Assembly (NCBI GenBank): GCA_030429565.1 | Contig: JAUIFE010000004.1 | Span: 1 to 64,000 of the forward strand | Direction of reading: 5' to 3' | Length of the DNA stretch: 64,000 bases | From: Holophagae bacterium | Lineage (GTDB): Bacteria > Acidobacteriota > Holophagae > Acanthopleuribacterales > Acanthopleuribacteraceae | Part shown: positions 55,506-63,552 of the stretch, one piece after another | Numbering within the stretch: position 1 is the first letter of the stretch | Layout: every line of letters starts with the position of its first letter | Position numbers and translations under genes: made by a program | Notes under the pieces: generated by a model | Databases searched by the model: none | What the model saw: the letters and a program-made list of their open reading frames with translations, nothing else | Told to the model about the DNA's origin: nothing

Positions 55506-57779
55506 TTACCAGTTGAGGCGCAGGAAGGCGCCGAGCACGCGCGGGTCGCCCAGCGAGAACACCGCCCCTTCGCGCACCTTACCCACCGTCACGTATTCTT
55601 CGTCGAGCAGGTTGCGACCGTAGAGGTAGAGGCCCCAGTGGCGGAAGCCGTAGCCGATTTGGGCGTTCACCAGTGTGTGTGCGTCTTGTACGCCGACCGT
55701 TTCGTTGCCGGGGCTGCGAAAGCTTTCGCCCAGGTAACCGACATCACCTTGGAGGAACAGGCCTGAGGCGTGTTCGTAGCTGGAACCCAGCGTCCACGAC
55801 CATTCGGCCGCGCCGGGGAAGCGGTTGCCGGTGTAATCGCGGCCGTCGGGCGTCGTGAAGCGTTCAAAACGGGTGTTGCTGTAGCCGGCCGCGAGGTACA
55901 GGTCCCAGCCTTCCTGCAGGCGACCGCGCAGTTCCAGTTCGCCACCGTAGAGGCGCGACTCACCCGCGTTGATGACCTCGGTATCGAATTGGTTGGCCGA
56001 AAGCGGCACTGTGACCTGCTGGTCCGACCAATCCGTGAAGAAGACGTTGCTGCTGAGCAGGAAACGTTTATCGACCAGGTGCGTGCGCAGGGACAGCTCG
56101 TAGTTCCAGGTGAATTCAGGATCGTATTCGTTGGTGGTGGCGCGCACCGCATTCACTGAAACGCCACCCGCGCGGTAACCGCGTCGCACTGCTAAGGCCA
56201 GGCTAAAGTCGTTGGCGTTGTGGTAACGCAAACCCAGCGACGGCAGCAAGGCATCGAAGCTTGTGTCGCCGACGCCTTGACCGTTGGCGCCCGCGATTTG
56301 GGCCGCCACCGCCCCGTTAACCAAGGCGATGCCTTGCACCAGTTCGGCCGGGTAGGGCGGGGTTGGGAAGTCGCCCGGGTTGGGCAGCTCGCTCAGCAAC
56401 GCGGCACCATTATCGAGGGCTAAGTCGAAGGTTTCGTGGTCGTAACGCAGGCCCGCTTGTAGCGTCCAGTGATCGTTAAGCTCGTGACTGAAATCGCTGT
56501 AGATTGCGAAGTTGCGTGTTTCGGCCGTGTTGGCGGAGGTCGTGCTTGCTTGCAGCAGGGCTGGGTAGAAGTCGGCCAAGGCCGCCGGCACACCCAAGGC
56601 CGCCAAAGGCAAGACCACGCGGCCGTCGTAACCGTCGTTGTCTTTGAGCGCGGCCGCGTAAACCCCGATCAGGCCGCGGGTGCGGCTGCCGTTGTAATTG
56701 AAGCGCAAGTCCTGGGTCAGATTGGTGTTTTCCAGCGCGCGGATCGTCGAACCCAGGTCCGCCACCGACAGGTCATTGTCGAATTGCGCGTCATAATCGC
56801 CCTCGTTGTAGGAGGTGACCGCGTTCAGCGACCACTGCTCGGACCAGGCGTAATAGGTTTCCAGTGTGACGATGTTGGTACGGTAATCGTTGTAGGTTTC
56901 GATATCGAACGGTGCTTCGCGGGTAGCGAAAGGGTTGGCCACGTCCGAGCGTTGGCTGTCCCAACCTTTTTCGGCCGCGCCGTGGGTCAAGGTCAGCAGG
57001 AAGCTGAGATCGCGTTCCGCGCTGGGCAGCCACAACAGTTTGGCGCGATAGGTGTCGCTACTTTCGCTGTCGGCATCGCTGCCCAACAGGGGGTTGGTTA
57101 CAAAGCCGTCGCTTTCGCGGCGGTCCGCCGAAACGCGGTAGGCCAGGCGACCGTCGATGAGTGCGTCACCGTGGGCAAACGCCAGTTGTTGTTGACCCGC
57201 TTCACCCGCCGCCAGTTTGAAGGCACCGTCCTGCTGGAAGCTGGGTTGTTTCGAACGCAGGAAAATGCTGCCGGCGAGCGCGTTGCGCCCCTGGGTGGTC
57301 GACTGCGGCCCGCGAAAAACCTCGACCTGCTGCAGGTCCCAGGTGCTCAACGGCCCGCCTTCCAGCGTGCGTCGGCCCAACACCGAACCGTCGACGTAGA
57401 CCGAAGCCAGGCCGTTAAAGCCGCCGCCGGAGACATCGACCGCGTCGATGCCGCGAATGGTAAAGCCGTTGTCGCCGAAGTTTCCGGCCACGTTGGCCGT
57501 GCGTTTCATGACCGCGTACATGTCGCGAATGTCGGCCTTTTTCATGTCTTCGTCCGTCATCACACGCACACTGGAAACCGTTTCCTCAAGGCCGCGTTCG
57601 GTTTTTTCACCCTGAACCACGATGGTTTCGTGAACGGCGTGGGTTTCGGACGGCGCTTTGGCGGGTTCCTGAGCCAGGGTCGGCCAGCACAGGGCGGCCC
57701 CGACCAACGTGGTCGCAAGTGTTCGGTTTAAAAATTCCGAAAGGCGCAAAGATCGACAAAAGCACGAAAAAGAAGACAT
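55506..57779 (-). CDS. TonB-dependent outer-membrane receptor, siderophore type
   Basis: A 757-aa receptor. A signal peptide (~residues 1-36, ending ALCWPTLAQ) is followed by a TonB box-like ETIVV at ~51-55, a plug domain with FTIRGID, VYVDGS and VEVFRGPQSTTQGRNALAG, then a 22-strand barrel rich in aromatic turns and ending in a terminal Trp. There is no N-terminal signalling extension, so it is not an FpvA-type transducer. It heads a four-gene set with two small membrane proteins and a PepSY reductase. GGAG lies ~8 nt before the ATG. A -35/-10 promoter with a dyad in its spacer is found at 57857-57885. The neighbouring NRPS operon makes uptake of that peptide as an iron complex the leading idea, although vitamin B12 or another ligand is possible. 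Confidence 0.92.
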   Translation of the reverse strand: MSSFSCFCRSLRLSEFLNRTLATTLVGAALCWPTLAQEPAKAPSETHAVHETIVVQGEKTERGLEETVSSVRVMTDEDMKKADIRDMYAVMKRTANVAGNFGDNGFTIRGIDAVDVSGGGFNGLASVYVDGSVLGRRTLEGGPLSTWDLQQVEVFRGPQSTTQGRNALAGSIFLRSKQPSFQQDGAFKLAAGEAGQQQLAFAHGDALIDGRLAYRVSADRRESDGFVTNPLLGSDADSESSDTYRAKLLWLPSAERDLSFLLTLTHGAAEKGWDSQRSDVANPFATREAPFDIETYNDYRTNIVTLETYYAWSEQWSLNAVTSYNEGDYDAQFDNDLSVADLGSTIRALENTNLTQDLRFNYNGSRTRGLIGVYAAALKDNDGYDGRVVLPLAALGVPAALADFYPALLQASTTSANTAETRNFAIYSDFSHELNDHWTLQAGLRYDHETFDLALDNGAALLSELPNPGDFPTPPYPAELVQGIALVNGAVAAQIAGANGQGVGDTSFDALLPSLGLRYHNANDFSLALAVRRGYRAGGVSVNAVRATTNEYDPEFTWNYELSLRTHLVDKRFLLSSNVFFTDWSDQQVTVPLSANQFDTEVINAGESRLYGGELELRGRLQEGWDLYLAAGYSNTRFERFTTPDGRDYTGNRFPGAAEWSWTLGSSYEHASGLFLQGDVGYLGESFRSPGNETVGVQDAHTLVNAQIGYGFRHWGLYLYGRNLLDEEYVTVGKVREGAVFSLGDPRVLGAFLRLNW

Positions 57780-57856
57780 GGTTAAACTCCAAGAAAAGGT
57801 CGGAATAGAATGGAAAAGACGCCTGCGCGGAAAGAAAAGCAGTCAAATCGGGGTTG

Positions 57857-57885
57857 AGTTTATTGAGACTGAATATCAATGTCAA
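57857..57885 (-). promoter_or_regulatory. Promoter of the TonB receptor operon
   Basis: Reading the minus strand, a perfect -35 TTGACA (57885-57880) and a -10 TAAACT (57862-57857) are separated by 17 bp. The spacer contains the dyad at 57864-57878. The start codon is ~78 bp downstream. Confidence 0.65.
57864..57878. promoter_or_regulatory. 15-bp dyad in the receptor promoter (Fur-like or novel operator)
   Basis: TGAGACTGAATATCA matches the Fur 7-1-7 pattern TGATAATnATTATCA at 11 of 14 positions and lies exactly between the -35 and -10 boxes, where a repressor would block RNA polymerase. It shares 12 of 15 positions with the dyad upstream of the biosynthetic operon at 53140-53154. Confidence 0.5.
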
Positions 57886-58305
57886 ACGATTTCTCGTGTT
57901 TATCCGGCCTTGCTCACGCCTTTCTCATCCTTCTTTCTTCCCTTTTTCCGTTTTTGAGATCTTTGTTAAGTTATTGGAAGTAAGTTGTTTTTCCTGGCTG
58001 GTGACGCGACCAACGGCCGGCGCCCCCTGTCTGCGAGCAGGGTTCGTCCGGGGGAATACGGCCTGTTTCAGGTCTTGGCGGCGTGGACGAATTGTTTTTG
58101 AAGGGCTATCGAACTCGTTTTCAGGGACTTATCATGCCGGCGCCGATTCTTTTGCGCCAAAAACGGCCCCTATGTCAAGCCGGCGACGCCGGCGTCCGAA
58201 AGTCAGCCGCTCCTGGCTGCGATGATCATTCGCCACCTTTGGGCATCACTGCGACAGGGTATGTTGGTGAAACATCGCAGCCGCTGTGGGCGTCGGGAGG
58301 ACCTT
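57886..58305. other. Divergent intergenic region
   Basis: This 420-bp stretch lies between the leftward receptor promoter and the rightward gene at 58306. Apart from the start of the receptor promoter region and a GGGAGG ribosome site at 58295-58300, I see no gene, RNA or repeat. A rightward promoter must be here but no convincing -35/-10 pair stands out. Confidence 0.45.
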
Positions 58306-58776
58306 ATGAGCTCTGTGAACAACCTTGAACCCAGCGAATTTTTGATGGCGCCGGATTGCGAGCCTTGTGCGCTGCCCATGGTTGCCAAGAACCGGTATCA
58401 ATGGCAGTACCTGGTCATTCTTGCGATCGGTATTGCATTTGATTTCTACGGCATCTTCGCCATGTTCTTTCATTTCCTCGGTTTCTATTTGGGGGGCTTT
58501 TTACTTGTCGCCGGCATGGCTTCTTTGTTTTTCCACGCGATTTTGCGAAATGCGATGTGGGTTTGCCGCGAATGTGGCACCGTCCAAAAGTGTGAAGATG
58601 AGGAAGTTTTGGTTGTCGACCCAGATGAACCGCATCGTTTTCGGCGAGAAAACCCTGAACAATTTCGCAAAACGCGTCTTCGCAGTTCTTTTTGGGGAAC
58701 TTTTTTGGTGCTGGCCCAAATCGCGGCGCTGTTGATTCTCAGCTATTATTTGTTCCCGTCGTACTACCTGAACTAA
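58306..58776 (+). CDS. Small membrane protein with a CxxC zinc-ribbon-like segment
   Basis: A 156-aa protein I do not recognise. It has two adjacent membrane spans (~residues 35-78), a short loop with CRECGTVQKC that looks like one knuckle of a zinc ribbon, an acidic stretch (EDEEVLVVDPDEPHRF) and a third membrane span at the C-terminus (~130-153). A CxxC pair (DCEPC) also occurs near the N-terminus and could complete metal binding. The start at 58306 is chosen because GGGAGG lies 5 nt upstream; the ORF continues further up without a ribosome site. It is the only rightward gene in the right half of the window and has no evident link to its neighbours. Confidence 0.65.
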   Translation: MSSVNNLEPSEFLMAPDCEPCALPMVAKNRYQWQYLVILAIGIAFDFYGIFAMFFHFLGFYLGGFLLVAGMASLFFHAILRNAMWVCRECGTVQKCEDEEVLVVDPDEPHRFRRENPEQFRKTRLRSSFWGTFLVLAQIAALLILSYYLFPSYYLN

Positions 58777-58992
58777 GCGATTTGCGAGGACGAAATGGGG
58801 CAAAATGGTTGCGTGGACCTTGCTAGAGAAAAACCGGTGTACGGGCAGGCACAGCGAGTCTCGGCGGAATTGCAACCGAATTGATGGTACCGCGGTGCCG
58901 TAAACAATCGCCTCGCCTGGGTTTTCAGAGGGTTGGAAGCGGGACACCGGTGTCCCTCTTCTTGTCGTGCGCGTCGGCCAATCGTCCCCGTG

Positions 58993-59023
58993 CAAAAAGA
59001 AAAGGGGACCCGTTGGGGTCCCC
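58993..59023 (-). terminator. Intrinsic terminator of the HzsA-like gene
   Basis: An 8-bp GC-rich stem (GGGGACCC with GGGTCCCC, loop GTTG, 59004-59023) is followed on the minus strand by TTTTCTTTTT. It lies 26 bp past the stop codon of the leftward gene. Confidence 0.85.
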
Positions 59024-59048
59024 GTGGTGTTTGGTCGTTGCGATGGGC

Positions 59049-61400
59049 CTACAGGCTTAACCAGCCGGCGCACCAACGGCGCACATCGTCGTAGTCCATG
59101 ATGCCGCTGCAGTCTTGGTCGGCCGTGTTGTCGGCCGCCTCAACCGCGTTGACCAGCAACACCGCGTCGCGGATGTCGATGGCTTGGTTGGCGTCGCGGT
59201 CGCGTTGGTCGGCCACGCAGGCTTGGTTCGACTTCCAGTAACGCAACAAGGTGCGCAGCGCTTCCGGTTCGTTAACCGGCGGCGGGTTGCCCGCTTGGTC
59301 AGTGGTGTTGACACCGTGGCAGGAAGCACACACGCGCACTTCACCTGGTTGGAAGGTCAGCCAAAACCGCTCACGCACCACCGGCACGCTCTGCGGGTCG
59401 GTGAGCTGCCAGGTCATGGCGCGACGCGCCGGGACGAAGGCCGCCATGGAACCGTCTTCGCCTAGCAGGACGCTGCCTGGCGGATTGGCCGCATTCGGCG
59501 GGTTGGCCGGCTCTTCCGGTTCGCGCATGAACTGGGCAATCGCGCGGCGACCGGCACGCGGATTGGTGCTGCCGCCGACACCGCGAATGTGGTCGGCCTG
59601 GAAGAACTGCAGGTACTTGATGTCGTAAAGCCGACCCTGATCGCCGATCGTTTGCGTGTTGGTGTCGGCAATGCGCAAGTTAAACGGTTGCTGGCGGTCG
59701 TTGCCGTCGCGGGTGGTGACATCGCGGCTGACGACCAGCGCCAATTCGCGTTCGATCATCCACTGACGCAAGGCCTCCATGTCGACTTGTTCTTGCGCAA
59801 ACACGCCTTGTTCGATTTCGGGAACCGGCTCGGTGTGGGGGGTTGGCCGCGAGCGGGCGACCAGCTCAACCGGACTCATTTCCCACATTTCGCCGCTGTA
59901 GGAAACCAGCACGTCGGGATCGTAGTACGACAAGGTTTCGTTAATGCCGTTGGTGATGGGTGAGCCGGCGACTTGCACATCACCTGAGTTTGTCAGCATC
60001 TTGATGCGGAAATCGTAGCGGGACATGGGGTTGGCGCGGGAGCCAAGGTTGTCGTCGCCAATCGTGACCGGCGTGTGCACCGCCAAGACGCTGCCGTCGC
60101 TCAAAACGACCACGTCGCGGTACAAACCGGAGTGGGTTGGGCCGGGGTCGCTAGAGGTGTTGGCGGTGTCGCGGTGGGTGATGTACTCAAATGGGATTTG
60201 GTCGGGATTGCTGCCGGCGGGTGCGCTGAAGGCGACGACTTGGCCGGCGGCGTGGGTGCCGAACTCGGGCGCATCAATTGCATAAAACATGCCGGGTCGC
60301 GTCGGATCCTCGCGCGGCCGGAACAGGTTGCGAATCTCGTTTTGGTTCATGCGACCCGACACGCCGGAGATGAACTCAAAAATGCTTGTATCGTCGTTAA
60401 AAACCTGCGCGAAGTAGCTGATCATTTCGTGGCGGCCGATGTGGTTGACCACCTCTTCACCGGTTCCGTCGGGGTTGAGTTGCCATACAAAAAAGCGGTT
60501 AAAGCTGTGCCCGACCAGGTTGGTGCCTTCCAGCAAATCGCTGCGCGCGGCACGGGGTTCCGGGAACAGTTCGTCGCGAGTGTTGAGCGCGACCGCATTG
60601 GCGCTTTCGTCGCTGTAGTTGAAGGTCCCTTCCGTGGTAGGCCGGTTACCCGACACGTCGGCGTCGGCTTGCTGGTCGCGTTGCAGGTGGTCCCAGCGCG
60701 TAAAAATCACGCGGCCGTCGCTGTCGATGATCGGGTTAAAGGCACCCGACGGCGTGTGGTTCATGATGAACAAATCGCCGTTGCTCGGGTTGAGCTGCCA
60801 CAAACCGCTCGGGGTCGGCGTACTTTCATACTCATCCAAGACGGGGTAGAGGTGGCGTTGCCCGTCGCGGGGGCGGTCGGACACAAAAATAACCTCGTCG
60901 TTGATGCCGTAACAGGGCTGAATGTTGTTGTAATCCTCCGGCTGGTTGGGCACCTTGGTCACGACCGGTGTGTCGTTGGGGCCGAGGCCGGTGATTTCGT
61001 AAAGCTGCCAGTAATAATCGTTGAAGTGGAACTGCTCCGGCGCACCGATAACCATACTGAAAATGACCTTTTGGCCGTCCCAGTGAACGTAGGGGTCGCG
61101 CACGTTAATCGCGGTTTCGTCCTGCAGCCCGTTGTGGCCGAAGCCGGCGGCACGGGTCAGGTTTTTGACGGAACCATCGGTGTAACGGATATAAAGATCA
61201 CCGCCGCGACCGGCCAAACTCATGTTGGCGCGGTGGTGGCCGAAGGTGGCGCCAATCGTGACAAAGTCACTGGGAATCGGCACTTGGGCAACAAAAACAA
61301 TCGGGTTGGGCAAGGACAGGCCTTTTTTGGCCGGCGCCGGCCCTGCGACGAGCAAGCAGGAAACAACACAGAACAGAGCTGCCAATAATACGCGTTTCAT
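59049..61400 (-). CDS. Secreted HzsA-like protein with one c-type haem motif and dockerin-like repeats
   Basis: A 783-aa exported protein with a signal peptide (~1-24). The body shows repeated propeller-like motifs (VIFVSDRPRDG, GRVIFTRWDHLQRD, LWQLNP, FVWQLNPDGTG) that resemble the hydrazine-synthase-alpha-like family seen in many non-anammox bacteria. Near residue ~700 a single CASCH motif (CxxCH) would bind haem c, with VNTTDQAG.PPPVNEPEAL downstream. The last ~55 residues hold two EF-hand-like loops (DRDANQAIDIRDAV and DQDCSGIMDYDDV), like type I dockerin repeats. The reaction is unknown; the haem suggests electron transfer or redox chemistry in the periplasm or outside. AGGA precedes the ATG. 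It is transcribed alone and ends at a strong terminator. Confidence 0.72.
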   Translation of the reverse strand: MKRVLLAALFCVVSCLLVAGPAPAKKGLSLPNPIVFVAQVPIPSDFVTIGATFGHHRANMSLAGRGGDLYIRYTDGSVKNLTRAAGFGHNGLQDETAINVRDPYVHWDGQKVIFSMVIGAPEQFHFNDYYWQLYEITGLGPNDTPVVTKVPNQPEDYNNIQPCYGINDEVIFVSDRPRDGQRHLYPVLDEYESTPTPSGLWQLNPSNGDLFIMNHTPSGAFNPIIDSDGRVIFTRWDHLQRDQQADADVSGNRPTTEGTFNYSDESANAVALNTRDELFPEPRAARSDLLEGTNLVGHSFNRFFVWQLNPDGTGEEVVNHIGRHEMISYFAQVFNDDTSIFEFISGVSGRMNQNEIRNLFRPREDPTRPGMFYAIDAPEFGTHAAGQVVAFSAPAGSNPDQIPFEYITHRDTANTSSDPGPTHSGLYRDVVVLSDGSVLAVHTPVTIGDDNLGSRANPMSRYDFRIKMLTNSGDVQVAGSPITNGINETLSYYDPDVLVSYSGEMWEMSPVELVARSRPTPHTEPVPEIEQGVFAQEQVDMEALRQWMIERELALVVSRDVTTRDGNDRQQPFNLRIADTNTQTIGDQGRLYDIKYLQFFQADHIRGVGGSTNPRAGRRAIAQFMREPEEPANPPNAANPPGSVLLGEDGSMAAFVPARRAMTWQLTDPQSVPVVRERFWLTFQPGEVRVCASCHGVNTTDQAGNPPPVNEPEALRTLLRYWKSNQACVADQRDRDANQAIDIRDAVLLVNAVEAADNTADQDCSGIMDYDDVRRWCAGWLSL

Positions 61401-61664
61401 GAAACCATCCTAAAAACCTCAAAACCAGAGTCATACGCCACAGCAGCAGCCTCCCGCCTGGCGTGGTACGGGACGAAAATGGCCGTGGATCAAGCATGAC
61501 GCCCTGGTGTATGAAGGGGCGAAGTGTGTCGCTGAGTTGAGATAAGGTATAGAAAATAAGACTTTAGAGTGAAAGATTACACCGTGACTTATCTTAGGAG
61601 AAACACGCCCTGATAACCGTGATCCGCCACACGCCTTGTGGTTCGGGGGAAATTTTTGATCACG

Positions 61665-61687
61665 AAAAAAAATAGCGCTGCGCCGCT
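61665..61687 (-). terminator. Probable terminator of the TetR gene
   Basis: A run of eight T on the minus strand (A run at 61665-61672) follows a short GC-rich hairpin (AGCG/CGCT, 61674-61687) that touches the TetR stop codon. The stem is short, so confidence is moderate. Confidence 0.5.
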
Positions 61688-62271
61688 CAGGCAATCAGCG
61701 ACGTCGCCGTGTCAATCACGTCTTGAATCATTTGCGGGTCCGGCTCGAGTTTGGTTGCAATAAACAATCCCTGCACAATGCAGCAGAAGGTGTTGGCGAT
61801 GGCCCGAACATTAAGGCCGCGCGGCAGTTCGCCCGCATCCTTGGCGCGAATCAAGGTGCGTTGCACCTCGTTGGTGATGTTCTCGAAATGGGCCTCTAAT
61901 TGGGTTTTCATCTCCTCGTCTATGTCACCTAATTCGGCAATCGTGTTGCCGACCAAGCAACCGGGGCGCAGGGGATCACCCGCCACCGAGCCGACAAACT
62001 GCAGCATCGCCTTGAGGTTTGCCAACGGTGAACCTGGCTGGTTGAGGATGCCGCGCAGAATGTCCGCTTGCATGTTGCCGTAGCGTTCGACTGCTTCCAG
62101 GAACAGGCCGCGTTTGTCGCCAAACGCTGAATACAGGCTTTGGCGGGCAATGCCCATGTGTTCGATGAGATCGGTCATGCCCGAACCTTGGTAACCGTGC
62201 GCGTAAAAGTGCTCCAACGCGCGATCCAACGCCGCGTCTCGATCGAATCCAATTGGTCGCCCTCGTCCCAT
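61687..62271 (-). CDS. TetR-family transcriptional repressor
   Basis: A 194-aa regulator. Residues ~10-55 form the TetR helix-turn-helix (ALEHFYAHGYQGSGMTDLIEHMGIARQ region, ending SLYSAFGDKRGLFLEAV). The C-terminal ligand domain contains PLRPGCLVGNTIAELGDIDEE, the pattern of the AcrR-like subgroup that controls efflux or lipid-related genes. AGGACGG lies ~9 nt upstream of the ATG. It is followed by a T-tract terminator. It sits 73 bp after the stop of the outer-membrane barrel gene on the same strand, so it may be the last gene of that export-type operon and regulate it. Its effector is unknown. Confidence 0.88.
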   Translation of the reverse strand: MGRGRPIGFDRDAALDRALEHFYAHGYQGSGMTDLIEHMGIARQSLYSAFGDKRGLFLEAVERYGNMQADILRGILNQPGSPLANLKAMLQFVGSVAGDPLRPGCLVGNTIAELGDIDEEMKTQLEAHFENITNEVQRTLIRAKDAGELPRGLNVRAIANTFCCIVQGLFIATKLEPDPQMIQDVIDTATSLIA

Positions 62272-62344
62272 AAGCCGCCGTCCTTTATCCGCAGTTGCTC
62301 CAATTCTAGCGCACCAGGTCGCCCCGACGAATCGCTTCCTGTGT

Positions 62345-63550
62345 TTAGAAGTAATACGCCAAATTCACGCGGAAATGATCGTCGCGCGCGAAATCGTGCA
62401 GCAGTTCTTCGGTGCGGGTGTGGCTGAAGTTGCGCATCTCCAGTGAAACCTTGAGTTGGTCGCTTAGGCGGCGGTTGGCTTCGATGTTCCAGAAACGACC
62501 GCCGTTGTCGGGATCAAACACCACCCCGAACAGTAATTCGCTGCCCGCCGTGTCATTCCAAGCCCAACGTGATCCGAGAAACCAATCGTCGGCAAAGGGT
62601 TGGGTCGCATTTTCCGCACGTTCGTCGTAGAGGTATTCGGCCAAGACGCCGATGTCGAGGCCGCTGCCGCGTACATCAAAAAAGGTGTACTCAAAACCCG
62701 CGACCATCGCCGCGTAATCCGTGTCGCCGAAACCCGTGCGGTAGGCGCCCTCCAGTTTGAGCAACCAGCCGCCGAATGTCCCTTGCAGGTCCAGGCTGGT
62801 TTGGTCGATTTGTGGATAGTAGGGTTGCAACATCACGCCGTGCTCGGTTGTGACGGCCGGCTTGAATAAGGGTTCGCGCGACGTGCCGTGGAAGTGGGCC
62901 ACACCCAAGTCCCAGGCGCCCAAGCTGTGTTGATACCGCAGCGCGCCGTCCAGGTGCTGCTCTTCCGCGCCCGATTCATAGGCGGCGCGGTCAGGGTCCA
63001 CCGCGATCCCCGTGCGCAAGCGGCCTTCGCTGCCAGGGAAAGTGCGTTCGCGAAAACCCGTCAGCAGGAAAAAGTCGAGCGTGCCCCAATCGTTGATCCA
63101 GGCCAGGTTGATCATCGGTTGACCCAGCTTTGCTTCACCGTCCAGATTCTCGACCAAGTCCGTTTGGTTGATGATGTCGACCAAGTGAAAAGATTCCGTC
63201 ACGCCCCAAAACACCTTGCGCACACCCAGGCGCCATTCCCAGTTGCGCGACGCGTGTAGCCACGTCAGTTCGCGGATGTCCCAGTGGGTGCGTTCGCTGT
63301 CGCGGCTGTCGTAGCGGTAAAACGCTTTAAAGGTCAGTGATTGTTGGTGGTTGTCCCAGGCGTGATAATACTCGGGTTCCACCATAAAACTGGCCGTTTG
63401 CGTGTCCTGATCGGCGCCGCCGCTGCGGGCAAAGCCCGTGTTTTCCAGTGCTGCTTGGCCCTGCCATTCGCCGGCCCACAGGGAACCGGCGAAGAACAGC
63501 GTGCAAGCCACCAACAGTGCGAATGCTTGGGTTTGGTGACGTTTGTTCAT
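62345..63550 (-). CDS. Outer-membrane beta-barrel protein (DUF1302-like)
   Basis: A 401-aa protein with a signal peptide (~1-26, ending FFAGSLWAGE) and alternating amphipathic strands throughout, ending in the typical barrel terminus VNLAYYF. The early sequence (WDIRELTWLHASRNWEWRLG, then WGVTESFHLVDIINQTDLVE) resembles DUF1302-type porin-like proteins that are encoded with an outer-membrane lipoprotein-sorting protein and an RND/MMPL transporter. The ORF runs upstream into the neighbouring gene, but the ATG at 63550 directly follows that gene's stop (63553) and begins the signal peptide. The function is probably lipid or hydrophobic-compound passage across the outer membrane, inferred from neighbours only. 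Confidence 0.72.
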   Translation of the reverse strand: MNKRHQTQAFALLVACTLFFAGSLWAGEWQGQAALENTGFARSGGADQDTQTASFMVEPEYYHAWDNHQQSLTFKAFYRYDSRDSERTHWDIRELTWLHASRNWEWRLGVRKVFWGVTESFHLVDIINQTDLVENLDGEAKLGQPMINLAWINDWGTLDFFLLTGFRERTFPGSEGRLRTGIAVDPDRAAYESGAEEQHLDGALRYQHSLGAWDLGVAHFHGTSREPLFKPAVTTEHGVMLQPYYPQIDQTSLDLQGTFGGWLLKLEGAYRTGFGDTDYAAMVAGFEYTFFDVRGSGLDIGVLAEYLYDERAENATQPFADDWFLGSRWAWNDTAGSELLFGVVFDPDNGGRFWNIEANRRLSDQLKVSLEMRNFSHTRTEELLHDFARDDHFRVNLAYYF

Positions 63551-63552
63551 AC

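Noticed and set aside
56469..57731. A 420-codon open frame on the plus strand
   Set aside because: It is antisense to the TonB receptor, whose frame shows clear family motifs. The antisense protein is low-complexity Val/Gly/Arg-rich with no ribosome site.
58501..59076. A 191-codon minus-strand open frame
   Set aside because: It runs antisense through the small membrane protein gene and across a strong terminator, and shows no family features.
60075..61388. A 437-codon open frame on the plus strand
   Set aside because: It mirrors the HzsA-like gene in GC-rich DNA and has no recognisable domain; the minus-strand frame has a signal peptide, haem motif and terminator.
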